This document shows, one piece after another, positions 1 to 9,654 of a DNA stretch of 64,000 nt; position 1 is the first letter of the stretch; every line of letters begins with the position of its first letter. Source of the stretch: a gamma proteobacterium HTCC5015. GTDB lineage: Bacteria; Pseudomonadota; Gammaproteobacteria; HTCC5015. The notes below the pieces were generated by a model. The model did not search any database. It was not told the origin of the DNA and worked only from the letters and a program-made list of their open reading frames with translations. Location of the stretch: positions 62,001-126,000 of the forward strand of contig DS990603.1 in NCBI GenBank assembly GCA_000155715.1. Direction: 5' to 3'. The translations under genes and the position numbers were made by a program.

Positions 1-862
1 TCAGTGCCGAGTACAAGGTGGTCGTTTTACCCGAACCCGTGGGGCCCGTCACCAGCAAAATGCCGTGGGGCATCTGAATCAATCGGCGAAAGCGCTGTAG
101 CACGTTGGGATCCATGCCGATCTCATCCAGATCGAGCTGCCCCGCTTGCTTATCCAAAATCCGCATCACGACGCGCTCGCCGTGGCCCGAGGGCAGCGTC
201 GACACACGCACATCCACATTGCGCCCCGCTACCCGCAGCGAGATGCGGCCATCTTGCGGCACGCGCTTTTCAGCGATGTCCATATCCGACATCACCTTGA
301 TGCGCGAAATGACTAGAGCGGCGATAGAGCGCGGCGGCGTCAGCACTTTTCGGAGTACGCCATCGACGCGCATACGCACCACGAGTTCTCGCTCAAAGGG
401 CTCGATGTGAATATCGGAGGCGCCCGATTTAATGGCCTCGGTCAAAATGGCGTTGATCAAACGAATAATGGGCGCGTCGTCCTGAGACTCCAACAAATCT
501 TCGGGCTCGGGCATGGAGCTGGCGACTTGGGAGAGATCGAGCGTGTCGCCCAAATCGTCCATCACCTCGCTGGCATTGTTATTGGCCTGCTCGTATTGAG
601 CGGCGAGCTGGGCATCGAACAGCGAGGTTTCCAACTCTTCGTAGGATTCAATTCGATCGTAGCGACGGCGCAACTCCGCCAAAGCAGTCAGCCCCGCATC
701 GGCGCGGTAGACCACATGGACACCGTGATCCTCATCCACGCGCACCAGCACACCTTGCGCTTTGGCGTAGGCGTAGGGCAGTGGCCTAGGCCGAGCGAGC
801 AGCGCCTCTTCGCCTGCCAGCGCTTCGCTTACGTTTGGATTGTGGGCCTGATCACTGGCCAT
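1..862 (-). CDS. gspE: Type II secretion ATPase GspE (partial, C-terminus off the left edge)
   Basis: This is the cytoplasmic hexameric ATPase that powers type II secretion. The minus strand reads open from an ATG at 862 to the window edge, giving 287 codons. The N-terminal part has the acidic, divergent N1E-type domain. From about residue 130 it shows the conserved [10 protein letters not shown] segment, then the stretch [10 protein letters not shown], and near residue 271 the Walker A motif GPTGSGKTT. The Walker B box and tetracysteine region lie outside the window. The start overlaps the gspD stop by 11 nt, so the two are translationally coupled, and gspF is expected next to the left. The identification is firm; only the C-terminal half is unseen. 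Confidence 0.95.
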   Translation of the reverse strand, partial: MASDQAHNPNVSEALAGEEALLARPRPLPYAYAKAQGVLVRVDEDHGVHVVYRADAGLTALAELRRRYDRIESYEELETSLFDAQLAAQYEQANNNASEVMDDLGDTLDLSQVASSMPEPEDLLESQDDAPIIRLINAILTEAIKSGASDIHIEPFERELVVRMRVDGVLRKVLTPPRSIAALVISRIKVMSDMDIAEKRVPQDGRISLRVAGRNVDVRVSTLPSGHGERVVMRILDKQAGQLDLDEIGMDPNVLQRFRRLIQMPHGILLVTGPTGSGKTTTLYSAL

Positions 863-2948
863 CCGCCGCGGCCTCCTGGCTTGTTTCGCTCTCTTGCGCT
901 TCGCCGGAAATACGCTTGACTTCGCCTTGGTTCGAGCGCTTGCCGAGCGCCTCGCCATCGACGACCGAGCTGTCGTACACCGCAATGGGCGGCAGCGCGG
1001 CCGTGCTGACATTAAAAATGGGTTTGATGTCTCCCGCCTCGCGCTGGCGACCACGCATGAACTGGTATTTCTCTTGGCTGGTGGCATCCGCCGACAGGCG
1101 ATCGCGCAGGATTTTGGGGTGTAAAAACACCATTAGATTGCGCTTGTCGTTGCTGTTGGTGCGGTACTGAAACAAACGGCCCAGCAGCGGAATATCCCCT
1201 AACAAGGGCACCTTAAACAAAGATTTTCGAGTTTGATCGTCGATCAAGCCACCCAATACCAGCATTTGGCCATCTTCGATCATCACACTGGTTTTAATTT
1301 CACGCTTGTTGGTGATCAGCTGGCCCGAAGCCACGCTAGACTCCACCACGCTAGAGGCCTCTTGCTCAATATCGAGACGAATCACATCGCCCTCGTTAAT
1401 TTGCGGTGTGATTTTTAAAGTCACCCCCACATCTTGCCGTTCCACGGTTTGGAAAGGGTTGTTGGCACCCGAGCTGGCCGTCGTGTAGGAGCCCGTGACA
1501 AAGGGCACATTTTGCCCCACCACAATCTCGGCCTCTTCGTTATCGAGGGTGACGATACTCGGCGTCGACAGCAGGTTAGCTTCGGTATCGCTGGCCACAG
1601 CGCGCAGAATGCCAGCAAACACATTGCCGCTGTTGTCGCGGTCACCAAAACCAACCGTAAACCCGTTGGGCACCGACGCCCCACTGCCGTCTCCCGTTGA
1701 CGCCGCCGCAATGCCGTTAATTACATCGCCGCCTCCGCCGAGCAGCGCGCCGCCCACAGGATTGGTTTCGTTGTCAAAACCGTTTTCATTGGCGAACAAG
1801 TAGCTAAACCCCAGCTCGCGCGCGGCGGTATCGGAGACCTCGACAATAATCGCCTCGACATGCACTTGGGCGCGGCGAATATCCAACTGGCGCACCACCG
1901 ATTCGATATTCCGTAGGGCGTCGGGAGCGGCTGTAATAATCAGTGAGTTAGTACCGGGATCGGCTTGAATGTCGACCTCTTTATCCGATGAAACCGTCGC
2001 CGCTGCGGCCTTTCCACCCGCCGCTTCCGCCGCCTTTTTCTGGCCTTCGTTAACGCCTTTTAAAATTTCTGCCATATCCTCGGCCTTGGCGTATTTTAGA
2101 TAGACCACCTTGGTATTGCCGCCCTGCTCTAGCGGTGTGTCCATGGAGGCGATCAATTTTTTGATGCGATCGCGAGCGGCCTTGCTGCCCGAAATTAAAA
2201 TGCTGTTGGTGCGCTCGTCCGCGGCCAACTGAGGGGTGTCTACCTCTGCGCCCTTATTCCCACCCTGACTTAGAGAATTAATGATTCGAACCAGCTCGGG
2301 CGCCGAGGCGTGCTCCAATTGAATCGATTCAATTTCGTCGTTATCGGGGCGGTCGATGCGACCAATAATGTCCGCCAAGCGCGAAATATTGCTGGCGCGA
2401 TCGGTAATCACAATGATATTGCTGCCCGAATACGCTGCCAAATGGCCTTGCTGCGGTACCAGCGGGCGCAAAATCGGCACGAGTTGCGCCGCCGCAACAT
2501 TGCGAATTGGAATCACTTGAGTCACTAGGTCGTCGCCCATGCCCTGACCGTTTGTGATCGTAGGCACGGCTCCTTGCTTGGCGTTCACCTCGGGCAAAAT
2601 TTTAATCACATCGCCCGCGGGTACCGCCGCGTAACCGTGCACCTGCAAAATCGACTGAAATACCTCGTACAGCTCGTTGCCGCTCATGGCCTGTGAGGAA
2701 ATCACCGTCACGCGCGCTTTTACGCGGGGGTCGATGACAAAGTTGCGCCCCGTTTTTTTCGCTACCGTCGAAATCAGCGCTTCGATGTCCGCATCTTTCA
2801 AGTTGAGCGTAAAGCTCTCTTCATCCGCCGCTTGAGCGGGCAACAGCAAACTCGATAACAACAAGATGAACAGCATCGATTGCTGAAGCGCTTTGGAGAC
2901 ACTCATACGGCGAAAATTCGTTGCGAGGTAGTCCATGGATTCTCTCAT
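852..2948 (-). CDS. gspD: Type II secretion outer-membrane secretin GspD
   Basis: GspD forms the multimeric outer-membrane channel of the type II secretion system. The 698-residue product has a hydrophobic signal segment (about residues 20-40, ending PAQA), an N0 domain starting [10 protein letters not shown], repeated N1-N3 modules, and a C-terminal secretin domain with [10 protein letters not shown], the [11 protein letters not shown] strand, [10 protein letters not shown] and [14 protein letters not shown]. Length is normal for the family. The first ATG overlaps the gspC stop as ATGA; an internal ATG at MSVSKALQQ would give a more standard signal peptide and is an alternative start. The C-terminus ends in a Gln/Glu/Ala-rich tail, and the stop overlaps gspE. 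Confidence 0.96.
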   Translation of the reverse strand: MRESMDYLATNFRRMSVSKALQQSMLFILLLSSLLLPAQAADEESFTLNLKDADIEALISTVAKKTGRNFVIDPRVKARVTVISSQAMSGNELYEVFQSILQVHGYAAVPAGDVIKILPEVNAKQGAVPTITNGQGMGDDLVTQVIPIRNVAAAQLVPILRPLVPQQGHLAAYSGSNIIVITDRASNISRLADIIGRIDRPDNDEIESIQLEHASAPELVRIINSLSQGGNKGAEVDTPQLAADERTNSILISGSKAARDRIKKLIASMDTPLEQGGNTKVVYLKYAKAEDMAEILKGVNEGQKKAAEAAGGKAAAATVSSDKEVDIQADPGTNSLIITAAPDALRNIESVVRQLDIRRAQVHVEAIIVEVSDTAARELGFSYLFANENGFDNETNPVGGALLGGGGDVINGIAAASTGDGSGASVPNGFTVGFGDRDNSGNVFAGILRAVASDTEANLLSTPSIVTLDNEEAEIVVGQNVPFVTGSYTTASSGANNPFQTVERQDVGVTLKITPQINEGDVIRLDIEQEASSVVESSVASGQLITNKREIKTSVMIEDGQMLVLGGLIDDQTRKSLFKVPLLGDIPLLGRLFQYRTNSNDKRNLMVFLHPKILRDRLSADATSQEKYQFMRGRQREAGDIKPIFNVSTAALPPIAVYDSSVVDGEALGKRSNQGEVKRISGEAQESETSQEAAADGQ

Positions 2949-3826
2949 TTAAAACTGATCGACAGCAGCTGCTTAGAGCCGTTTCTCAAAACAACCACAT
3001 CGTACTGATCGGCATTGCGTAATTTGTTGATTTTACGAGGCTTGTTCACAGGAACACTGTTTACCGAAACAATGACATCGCCATCGCGCAATCCCGTTTG
3101 ATAAAACAGCGCGGGATCGCCTTTAGGATTGACCTGGTAGCCCACCAACTCGCCATTTTCCTGCTTGGGTTTAATCGTCACGAGTTCCATCAAAGACGAT
3201 GGCGATTTTAAAAACTTGTCCCGCAGCGACGCCGCGCGACTCGGCGCAATCGCCTGCTTGCGAGAGGCGTTACCCGGCAAAAACTGCGACTGAGGCTCGT
3301 CCTTGCTGGCGATATTCAACTCCGGCGCATCTTGCAGCGTGAGCGTCTCATAGCGCCCCTGATACTGAATAATCACGCGATCGCTGTGTACTTCAACCAA
3401 CTCGGCATTGCCAGGCAAGGTATCGCCAATACCGTAGACCTCTTGCAAGCCCGCAGTACCGCGAGAAATGAGCGCCAGTGCCGACTCTTGAGGCTCGATC
3501 GCCAACACCCCGCGCAAAACTAAGTCCAAGCGCGTTTCAGGGGCGTTCTCAATCTCACCCGAAGCCTGTTGGACGTCGGCGCGACCGAATAGATGTTTAT
3601 TCGCCACCTGAGCACCATAGCGAACGGCGGCGGGCTGATGACTTTGCACTGTTTTTTGAAGCGGCAGGTCGGGCCCAGAGGCAACGGGCACCAGCGCCCA
3701 CACCGCCGAGGCACTCCACCAAGCCAGCAACGCCAAAAGCAGCGCCGTACACAGGCTCGGCGCCACGCGTACAAAACGCTGCCACAAGGGGTGTGCCGTC
3801 AATTTTTGCAGAGCCTCTTCCGACAT
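2945..3826 (-). CDS. gspC: Type II secretion inner-membrane protein GspC
   Basis: GspC links the inner-membrane platform to the secretin. The 293-residue protein has a short cytoplasmic N-terminus, one membrane segment (about residues 22-48, rich in Leu/Ala/Trp), the periplasmic homology region beginning near NKHLFGRADV and containing LDLVLRGVLA, and a C-terminal PDZ domain (about 215-290) with GDPALFYQTGLRDGDVIVSVN. It is the first gene of the visible gspC-D-E run, overlapping gspD by 4 nt. It starts 54 nt downstream of the QueD-like gene on the same strand, so a shared transcript is possible. Family assignment is secure from domain order and neighbours. Confidence 0.95.
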   Translation of the reverse strand: MSEEALQKLTAHPLWQRFVRVAPSLCTALLLALLAWWSASAVWALVPVASGPDLPLQKTVQSHQPAAVRYGAQVANKHLFGRADVQQASGEIENAPETRLDLVLRGVLAIEPQESALALISRGTAGLQEVYGIGDTLPGNAELVEVHSDRVIIQYQGRYETLTLQDAPELNIASKDEPQSQFLPGNASRKQAIAPSRAASLRDKFLKSPSSLMELVTIKPKQENGELVGYQVNPKGDPALFYQTGLRDGDVIVSVNSVPVNKPRKINKLRNADQYDVVVLRNGSKQLLSISFK

Positions 3827-3880
3827 TCTTTATACTTTTTTCCGACTTCTTTTATTGCCCAGCGCAATCCAAAGAGTGGG

Positions 3881-4906
3881 TTATATCACTAGACGGGGCG
3901 CCGTTGCCAGCGCCGCCCCCCACTCTAAAATCGCCCCCTCCTCCGGGGTGGAATGGACATCAATCCGATTGAGCGCGGGCAGTGCCTCGCCCAAGCCTTG
4001 TCTTAGCCATTCGGCCACCGCGAGGTCACTTGGTTCCCCGCTGGGTAAAATTTCATTCAAACAGTGGTGATCGAGCTGCCGATAGAGTGGCTGGAACTGG
4101 GTTTTGACATCGCCGTAGTCTTGCGTCCAACCCATCACTTTATCCAGCGGCGCCTCAAGGTGCAGGCGCACTCGATAAGAGTGTCCCATCGGTTCGTCGA
4201 AGCCCGCCAATTGCACGGCACACTCCGCCTCTTGCTGTTTCCATATGCGGTGGGTCTGACCGTCGTAGCGGCAGCCTGCCGTCACCGTTTCGCGCACGTC
4301 CACCGACAGCAAATCCGTGATCGAGTCGATCAGCTGACGCCAAATCCACTCCGCCAGCACTTCACTGGTGGGGTTTTCCAAGCCCACAATCCGATTGAGG
4401 CAGTGCCCGTGCAAGCGCTCGTAAAGAGGTTGCCAGTGCTCGTCTAAGCTTTCGGCACTCCAGCGCAGTGGCGCCAGCAGGGTCACTTCAAAACCGTGGC
4501 CGTGAAGGCGGCCGCACTTGTGCCCCTCGGGCACATTGGGCAAAAAGTGTGCGGCCTCAAAGCGATAGCGTCGCCACTGGTAGGAATCGCCCATCGACAA
4601 CAACACACCGCTGCGCTCGCCCGCGTAGAGGCACAGCTCCTCAACTGACGGCAATTGCTCGGCAATATTGAGCGCAACACCAATATCAGACTCAACATTA
4701 AATATTTCTTTTAAATCACTGTAATTTAATGTTTTTTGCAGTTTTTTTATGTCGTCTTCGGGGAGCTTCTGGGCGCTCACCGTGGCGCAGCGAAAGCTGT
4801 GGCCATGCAACCCCTGTCGAGGCGTTCGGCGAGCCGCTTCAAAACCAAACTGGGAAAAATGCTGAGAGCGCTGTGTCATAAGGCGCGAAAGTCTAGCGCA
4901 AAGCAC
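3881..4906 (-). CDS. 6-pyruvoyl-tetrahydropterin/6-carboxytetrahydropterin synthase-like protein (QueD family, three repeats)
   Basis: The 341-residue protein belongs to the PTPS/QueD fold family, whose members make 6-carboxytetrahydropterin for queuosine or pterin for folate-like pathways. Three successive PTPS-like repeats can be read. Repeat 1 (about 20-100) has FGFEAARR and LHGHSF. Repeat 2 (about 112-225) has RFEAAHFLPN and LHGHGFEV, so a complete three-His zinc site. Repeat 3 (about 230-335) lacks the AAH and HGH histidines but keeps DYGDVKTQF and LDHHCLNE, the catalytic-side motifs that repeat 2 has lost. Typical QueD is about 120-140 residues, so this is a multi-domain relative. Exact substrate is not certain. 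It lies in the gap between tatD and gspC, all on the same strand. Confidence 0.8.
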   Translation of the reverse strand: MLCARLSRLMTQRSQHFSQFGFEAARRTPRQGLHGHSFRCATVSAQKLPEDDIKKLQKTLNYSDLKEIFNVESDIGVALNIAEQLPSVEELCLYAGERSGVLLSMGDSYQWRRYRFEAAHFLPNVPEGHKCGRLHGHGFEVTLLAPLRWSAESLDEHWQPLYERLHGHCLNRIVGLENPTSEVLAEWIWRQLIDSITDLLSVDVRETVTAGCRYDGQTHRIWKQQEAECAVQLAGFDEPMGHSYRVRLHLEAPLDKVMGWTQDYGDVKTQFQPLYRQLDHHCLNEILPSGEPSDLAVAEWLRQGLGEALPALNRIDVHSTPEEGAILEWGAALATAPRLVI

Positions 4907-4909
4907 TTT

Positions 4910-5722
4910 TCATTTCAGTGACAATCTTAGAGCCTCTTGTACATTTTGACGCATCTGCTCGGCGAGCGCCGTCACCGAGTCGTCACGCAACGCCGCCAGC
5001 GTCTCGCCAATCCGTGGTAAATAGCTGGGGTGATTGACCTCGCCGCGCGCGAGAAAGGCGGGGGGCATATCGGGGGCATCGGTCTCCAAAACGATGGATT
5101 CCACGGGCAATGTCGCAGCCAACCGCCGAATTTTACGCGCGCGCTCAAAGGTCAATACACCGCCAAAACCCAATTTAAACCCCGCCTCAATCCACTGATA
5201 CGCCTGCTGTTGGGAGCCCGAAAAGGCGTGCAATATGCCGCCGCGCTGAAAGCCGCGACGCCTGAGCGTCGCCAACAGCGTGTCGTGGCATTTGCGCGCG
5301 TGCAAAATCAGCGGCAGCTCAGCTACTTGAGCCAGCTCGACCTGCGCCTCCAACCAGTACTGCTGTGCCTTGGCGTCATAGTGAGGCAGTTGATAATCGA
5401 GGCCACACTCGCCTACCGCCACGCAGCGCGTGCTCTGCAACAATGTGGCCAAGCGAGCTAAATCGGCCTCGCGGTGTTCCTCTATAAAATAGGGATGCAA
5501 GCCGAAAGCGGGCTGAATCATCGGATAGCGCTCGGCCAGCGCTTGCAACCGCTCCCATCGAGCCGACGTGGTGCCGGGCACAACAATCGTCGACACCCCC
5601 GCTGCGCGGCAGCGCGCTAACTCGGCGTCGAAATCATGGGAGAACACATCAAAGTCAAAGTGGCAGTGGGAATCCACCCAGACCGTGCTAGTCTCAACTT
5701 TTTGATTAGGGCCTGTTAACAC
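4910..5722 (-). CDS. TatD-family metal-dependent hydrolase
   Basis: A TatD-type TIM-barrel nuclease/deoxyribonuclease. The metal-binding motif DSHCHFDFD is at the N-terminus, followed by GLHPYF, VAVGECGLDY, LPLILHARKCHDTLL, LHAFSGS and the C-terminal LETDAPDMPP, the usual family order. The product is 270 residues or slightly shorter, normal for the family. The longest frame starts at a GTG at 5722, which lies inside the terminal repeat of a MITE-like element (5710-5972). If this start is used, the insertion replaced the native 5' end and upstream region. A second possible GTG start is just before DSHCH. The gene is followed within 4 nt by the QueD-like gene. Confidence 0.88.
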   Translation of the reverse strand: MLTGPNQKVETSTVWVDSHCHFDFDVFSHDFDAELARCRAAGVSTIVVPGTTSARWERLQALAERYPMIQPAFGLHPYFIEEHREADLARLATLLQSTRCVAVGECGLDYQLPHYDAKAQQYWLEAQVELAQVAELPLILHARKCHDTLLATLRRRGFQRGGILHAFSGSQQQAYQWIEAGFKLGFGGVLTFERARKIRRLAATLPVESIVLETDAPDMPPAFLARGEVNHPSYLPRIGETLAALRDDSVTALAEQMRQNVQEALRLSLK

Positions 5723-5972
5723 AAATTTTATGATCTCTGCTGGAAGCCATTTTCCTGCCCAGCAAGGCAGAAGGAGTGCCGTGTAGTATGTCTACACAAA
5801 CAACTGATAACGCAGCTGGGCGGAAAATAGCTCCAGCCCTTCGGGTTGTGGCTAAAAAAGCGCCACTCATCGTTGCTCGTCGCTCATTTGGATTCACCAA
5901 ACTACGCTCCTTGCGCCTTGATTGGCGCTTTTTTAGTCACAACAGTGACCATCAAATTTGTGTTAACAGGCC
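5710..5972. mobile_element. MITE-like element with 20-bp terminal inverted repeats and nested hairpins
   Basis: The left end (5710 on) reads GGCCTGTTAACACAAATTT and the right end (to 5972) is its exact inverse complement. Outside the ends are TTAG (5706-5709) and CTAG (5973-5976), which both fit the YTAR target duplicated by IS5-group transposases, with one mismatch. Inside are two more inverted pairs: about 5739-5761 with about 5812-5836, and AAAAAAGCGCC near 5855 with GGCGCTTTTTT near 5925. No plausible transposase frame exists, so it is a non-autonomous element (inference). It separates tatD from ppnN. Confidence 0.7.
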
Positions 5973-6002
5973 CTAGCCCAACTCATAGGATCATTGTAAA
6001 GC

Positions 6003-7352
6003 ATGACATCCACTGTAGTACGCCCAACGGGGCGGCTGGAAGTTCTATCCCAGCAAGAGGCCGAGCGCCTGCGCGGCAAAAGTGCCGGCGGCCTCGCCAC
6101 CCTATTGCGCAACTGCGCTCTGGCAGTGCTCAACAGCGGCAGCCCCATCGACGACAGCCAGCACCTGTTGCAACAACACCCAGATTTCGAACTAGAGATC
6201 GCCGAAGAACACCGCGGGCTCAAACTGATTCTGCACAATGCCCCCGAAGTGGCTTTTGTCGATGGCGAGCTGATCGAGGGCATTCGCCAACACTTGTTCG
6301 CGGTATTGCGCGATATCGTTTATGTCAGCAGTGAAATTGTCAGCCACCCGCCCGAATCGGGGCAGGATTTAACCAACCTCGTCTTTGACATTCTGCGAAA
6401 TGCGCGCACTTTCAGGCTCGCTCAAGACCCCAATCTGGTGGTCTGTTGGGGCGGTCATTCGATTGGCCGCGAGGAGTACGACTACACCAAAGTCGTCGGC
6501 CACGAACTGGGGCTGCGCGCCATGGATATTTGTACGGGCTGTGGCCCAGGCGCCATGAAAGGCCCCATGAAGGGCGCCACCATCGCCCACGCCAAACAGC
6601 GCATTCGCCGCAACCGCTATATTGGTATCAGCGAGCCCGGCATTATCGCCGCCGAGGCGCCCAACCCCATCGTCAACCAACTCATTATCATGCCCGACAT
6701 TGAAAAGCGGCTAGAGGCCTTTGTGCGACTAGGCCACGGCATAGTCGTTTTTCCCGGCGGCGTCGGCACCGCCGAGGAGCTGCTCTATCTATTAGGCATT
6801 TTGATGCACCCCAAAAATGCCAACATTCCCTTCCCGCTGATACTCACAGGGCCCAAAGAATCGGCGGATTACTTTGAGCAGATCGATGCCTTCATTCGCC
6901 TCGCCTTGGGCGATCGCGCCACCGAGCACTACCAGATCATTCACGGCGACCCCGAGGCCGTTGCCCAATCCATGAAAAGCGGCATGCAGCAGGTCAAAGA
7001 CCATCGGAGGCTGGCTCGCGATGCCTTTTACTACAACTGGGACTTGCACATCGACCAGCCCTTCCAACAGCCTTTTGCGCCCACACACGAAAACATGCGA
7101 TCCCTCAATTTGCACCGCGACCAACCCGCTCACGAGCTGGCCGCGCAACTGCGGCGCGCCTTTTCCGGCATTGTTGCAGGCAATGTGAAAGAGGCGGGTA
7201 TGCGGGCGATTGCCGAACACGGCCTATTTGAGCTACGCGGCGACGCCGATTTAATGGCCGCGCTCGACGATTTACTCGCGGCCTTCGTCCACCAGGGGCG
7301 CATGAAGTTGCCGGGCACCGAATACACGCCCTGCTACCGCCTCGTGCGCTGA
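6003..7352 (+). CDS. ppnN: Nucleotide 5'-monophosphate nucleosidase PpnN (LOG family)
   Basis: PpnN cleaves purine and pyrimidine nucleoside monophosphates to base and ribose-5-phosphate, and in E. coli responds to (p)ppGpp. The 449-residue length matches E. coli PpnN/YgdH. It has an N-terminal regulatory domain (about 1-145), the Rossmann-like LOG domain with GGHSIGREEYDYTKVVG, CTGCGPGAMKGPM and the signature PGGVGTAEELLYLLG near residue 248, and a C-terminal domain from about 350. The ATG at 6003 lies 30 nt after the MITE-like element, so the element may influence its promoter. No Shine-Dalgarno is obvious. A cytoplasmic enzyme; assignment is firm. Confidence 0.93.
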   Translation: MTSTVVRPTGRLEVLSQQEAERLRGKSAGGLATLLRNCALAVLNSGSPIDDSQHLLQQHPDFELEIAEEHRGLKLILHNAPEVAFVDGELIEGIRQHLFAVLRDIVYVSSEIVSHPPESGQDLTNLVFDILRNARTFRLAQDPNLVVCWGGHSIGREEYDYTKVVGHELGLRAMDICTGCGPGAMKGPMKGATIAHAKQRIRRNRYIGISEPGIIAAEAPNPIVNQLIIMPDIEKRLEAFVRLGHGIVVFPGGVGTAEELLYLLGILMHPKNANIPFPLILTGPKESADYFEQIDAFIRLALGDRATEHYQIIHGDPEAVAQSMKSGMQQVKDHRRLARDAFYYNWDLHIDQPFQQPFAPTHENMRSLNLHRDQPAHELAAQLRRAFSGIVAGNVKEAGMRAIAEHGLFELRGDADLMAALDDLLAAFVHQGRMKLPGTEYTPCYRLVR

Positions 7353-7503
7353 CAGGGCTCGGCCAGGGCAGTGCCAGATATCGCCCTGCCCCACCGCAAG
7401 TCGCGGTCTATTTTTTTAAAGCTCGCGACAAGCTCCCCATTGCCCTGCAATCCATTGTAGGCTGTGGCCTCCTTTTTTAACTGCTCTTAACGCGAAACTA
7501 GGC

Positions 7504-8022
7504 ATGACTGAATCCACCGAAAACATCAAACCCGTAAGCGCCTCTAAAATTGATGCCCACATCTACAAGGTCTTTCCCAACGACCTCAACTCGCACAACA
7601 CGGTGTTTGGCGGCGTCATCATGGGCATTGCCGACCGCCTCGCGCTGGTCGTCGCCGAGCGCCACAGCGGCCACACCTGCGTGACCGTATCCGTAGACGA
7701 TATGCACTTTTTGCGCGCCGCCCGAGGCGGCGACACACTGGTTTTTCGCTCCTCGACAAACCGCGCCTGGGGCAGCTCGATGGAAATCGGCGTGCAGGTC
7801 ATGGCCGAGGACAGCTACACGGGAGACACGCGCCACATTCTCTCCGCCTATTTCACCTTTGTCGCGCTCGACAGCGACAACAAGCCCACCGAAGTCCCCC
7901 AGTTGCAGCCCGAAACCGAGGAGGAAGAACTGCGCTACGCCGCCGCTGGCCTAAGACGCAGCCACCGCCTAGAGAGTGCGAAGAAACTGAAAGCCCTGCG
8001 CGACAAAGGCAGTGACCTATGA
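7504..8022 (+). CDS. Acyl-CoA thioesterase, hotdog fold (YciA/ACOT type)
   Basis: The 172-residue protein is a single hotdog-fold acyl-CoA thioesterase. The N-terminal part contains VFPNDLNSHNTVFGGVIMGIADRLALVVA, matching the family pattern with Asn, two Gly and an acidic residue around the long helix. VTVSVDDMHFLRAARGGDTLVFRS and the strand LSAYFTFVALD follow. The C-terminus ends in a charged helical tail. It would hydrolyse acyl-CoA to free fatty acid and CoA in the cytoplasm; chain preference cannot be read from sequence. It stands alone, about 150 nt after ppnN, and is followed by a patatin-like gene on the same strand, giving a possible lipid-related pair. Confidence 0.85.
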   Translation: MTESTENIKPVSASKIDAHIYKVFPNDLNSHNTVFGGVIMGIADRLALVVAERHSGHTCVTVSVDDMHFLRAARGGDTLVFRSSTNRAWGSSMEIGVQVMAEDSYTGDTRHILSAYFTFVALDSDNKPTEVPQLQPETEEEELRYAAAGLRRSHRLESAKKLKALRDKGSDL

Positions 8023-8113
8023 CACATAGCCAAAAAAATGAGCGTTAATTAGGATAGACTCAAGGTAAAGCGCTTCATCACATACGCAATTCAATATAAG
8101 AGATAAGATCGCC

Positions 8114-9577
8114 ATGGCCGCCAAACTGAGAAAACTCGAAAAAGCCATTAAAAACGCCGCCACCTACGAGGAGTGGCGCGCCGCCTGCGCCGAGCACGAC
8201 CGACTGTCCGGCGCCGACGAGTGGAAACAAGTCGATCACTCCCCGTTTTACGATTACGAATTGATTCGCGCGCGCCTGAGCGAGCTGCGTCGCGCGCGCA
8301 AAAAACGCGATGGCCATCAGCTCGTATTCCACCTGCACGAGGGCCTGCACGGCAACCTTGGCAACATCTCCAACCCCATGCTCTACAAGCAGAGTAAGCT
8401 GGGCACCAAACGCTTGATCGAAGAATATCTCGACGAAGTCTGCACCTCGCTACACTTCGTCTGCGACAACGAATTTGCCAACCTCGACTTCAAAAAGAAA
8501 ATCGACTTCTTTGAAACCGTCGGCCAAGCCTTTGGCCGCTCCGCCCTAATGCTCAGTGGCGGCGCCGCACTCGGCTTATTCCACCTCGGCGTAGTCAAGG
8601 CCCTGTGGGAACACGATTTATTGCCCAAAGTCATCTCTGGCTCAAGCGCCGGCTCGATTGTCGCCGCCGCCGTCGGCACTCACAAAGACGATGAACTCGA
8701 AGCCAAGCTCGAACCCGAAAACCTCTACATGACCGCCTTTAAATACATCGGCTGGACCGGCATCTTCAAAGGCCGCCCCATCTTGGACGGCGATCACCTA
8801 GAAGTTTGCCTACAGGAAAATATCGCCGATATGACCTTTGAAGAGGCCTACCGCGAAACTGGCTTAGAAATCAACGTGACGGTTTCACCCTACGACCGCC
8901 ACCAACAATCCCGTCTGCTCAACTGGCGCACATCACCCCACGTACTCATCCGCAAAGCGGTACTCGCCTCTTGTGCTGTACCCGCCATTTTCCCACCCGT
9001 TACACTGTGGGCGAAAAATGTTCACGGCGAGAAAGTGCCCTATATACCCACGCGAAAATGGGTCGATGGCTCCGTCAATGACGATTTACCCGTAGGCCGC
9101 CTAGCTCGACTTTACGGTGTCAACCACACCATTGTCAGCCAAACCAATCCCCACGTGGTGCCCTTTATCACTCGCGACGAAAAGGCTCCCGGCCCCTTTA
9201 ATTTGTTGCGCACCTTCGCGGTACGCAATGTGCAATTAAATGCCAAACTTTCACTCGAAGTGATTCAAAGCCGCATTAAAAACAACGACATCGCCCTATT
9301 GTTCGATAAAGCACACTCCGTCGCCCAGCAAAAATACATTGGCGATATCAACATTATCCCCCCGCGCCGCCCTTCCAATATTTTGAAAATTTTCAAAAAT
9401 CCCACAGTGGAAGATGTGCGAGCATTCATCAAAAACGGCGAGCGCACCACCTGGCCCAAACTCGACATGATCCGCAACACCACGCGCATCAGCAGCACCT
9501 TTACCGAGTGCCGAGAAAAACTCGACCGCATCGAAGCCGAAAAGCTGGAGCGGTTAAAACTGGTGAGCGTGAAATAA
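8114..9577 (+). CDS. Patatin-like phospholipase with N-terminal DUF3336
   Basis: A 487-residue predicted lipid acyl hydrolase. The N-terminal 130 residues form the basic, helical DUF3336 region. The patatin domain follows (about 140-345) with the oxyanion loop SGGAALGLFHLGVV, the nucleophile elbow GSSAGS (Ser about residue 179) and the catalytic dyad partner in KWVDGSVNDD. Such proteins (relatives of yeast Tgl/Sdp1 and bacterial PlpD-like enzymes) act on phospholipids or triacylglycerols. No signal peptide or autotransporter barrel is present, so a cytoplasmic or membrane-associated site is likely. The stop is followed by a repeat-rich gap of about 420 bp. Confidence 0.9.
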   Translation: MAAKLRKLEKAIKNAATYEEWRAACAEHDRLSGADEWKQVDHSPFYDYELIRARLSELRRARKKRDGHQLVFHLHEGLHGNLGNISNPMLYKQSKLGTKRLIEEYLDEVCTSLHFVCDNEFANLDFKKKIDFFETVGQAFGRSALMLSGGAALGLFHLGVVKALWEHDLLPKVISGSSAGSIVAAAVGTHKDDELEAKLEPENLYMTAFKYIGWTGIFKGRPILDGDHLEVCLQENIADMTFEEAYRETGLEINVTVSPYDRHQQSRLLNWRTSPHVLIRKAVLASCAVPAIFPPVTLWAKNVHGEKVPYIPTRKWVDGSVNDDLPVGRLARLYGVNHTIVSQTNPHVVPFITRDEKAPGPFNLLRTFAVRNVQLNAKLSLEVIQSRIKNNDIALLFDKAHSVAQQKYIGDINIIPPRRPSNILKIFKNPTVEDVRAFIKNGERTTWPKLDMIRNTTRISSTFTECREKLDRIEAEKLERLKLVSVK

Positions 9578-9654
9578 ATGCGGCTGCAAAATATAGCGCT
9601 TACACAAAAGTAGGCGCTTGCCTTGCAAGCGAGCGGCTAAGAACGCCCAACTCC

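Noticed and set aside
4-919. Plus-strand open frames (98, 101 and 170 residues) at the left edge
   Set aside because: They are antisense to gspE, whose minus frame carries Walker A and other family motifs without a stop.
5776-5976. Plus and minus frames of about 65 residues both ending in similar ICVNRP sequence
   Set aside because: They are translations of the two inverted ends of the MITE-like element, not genes.
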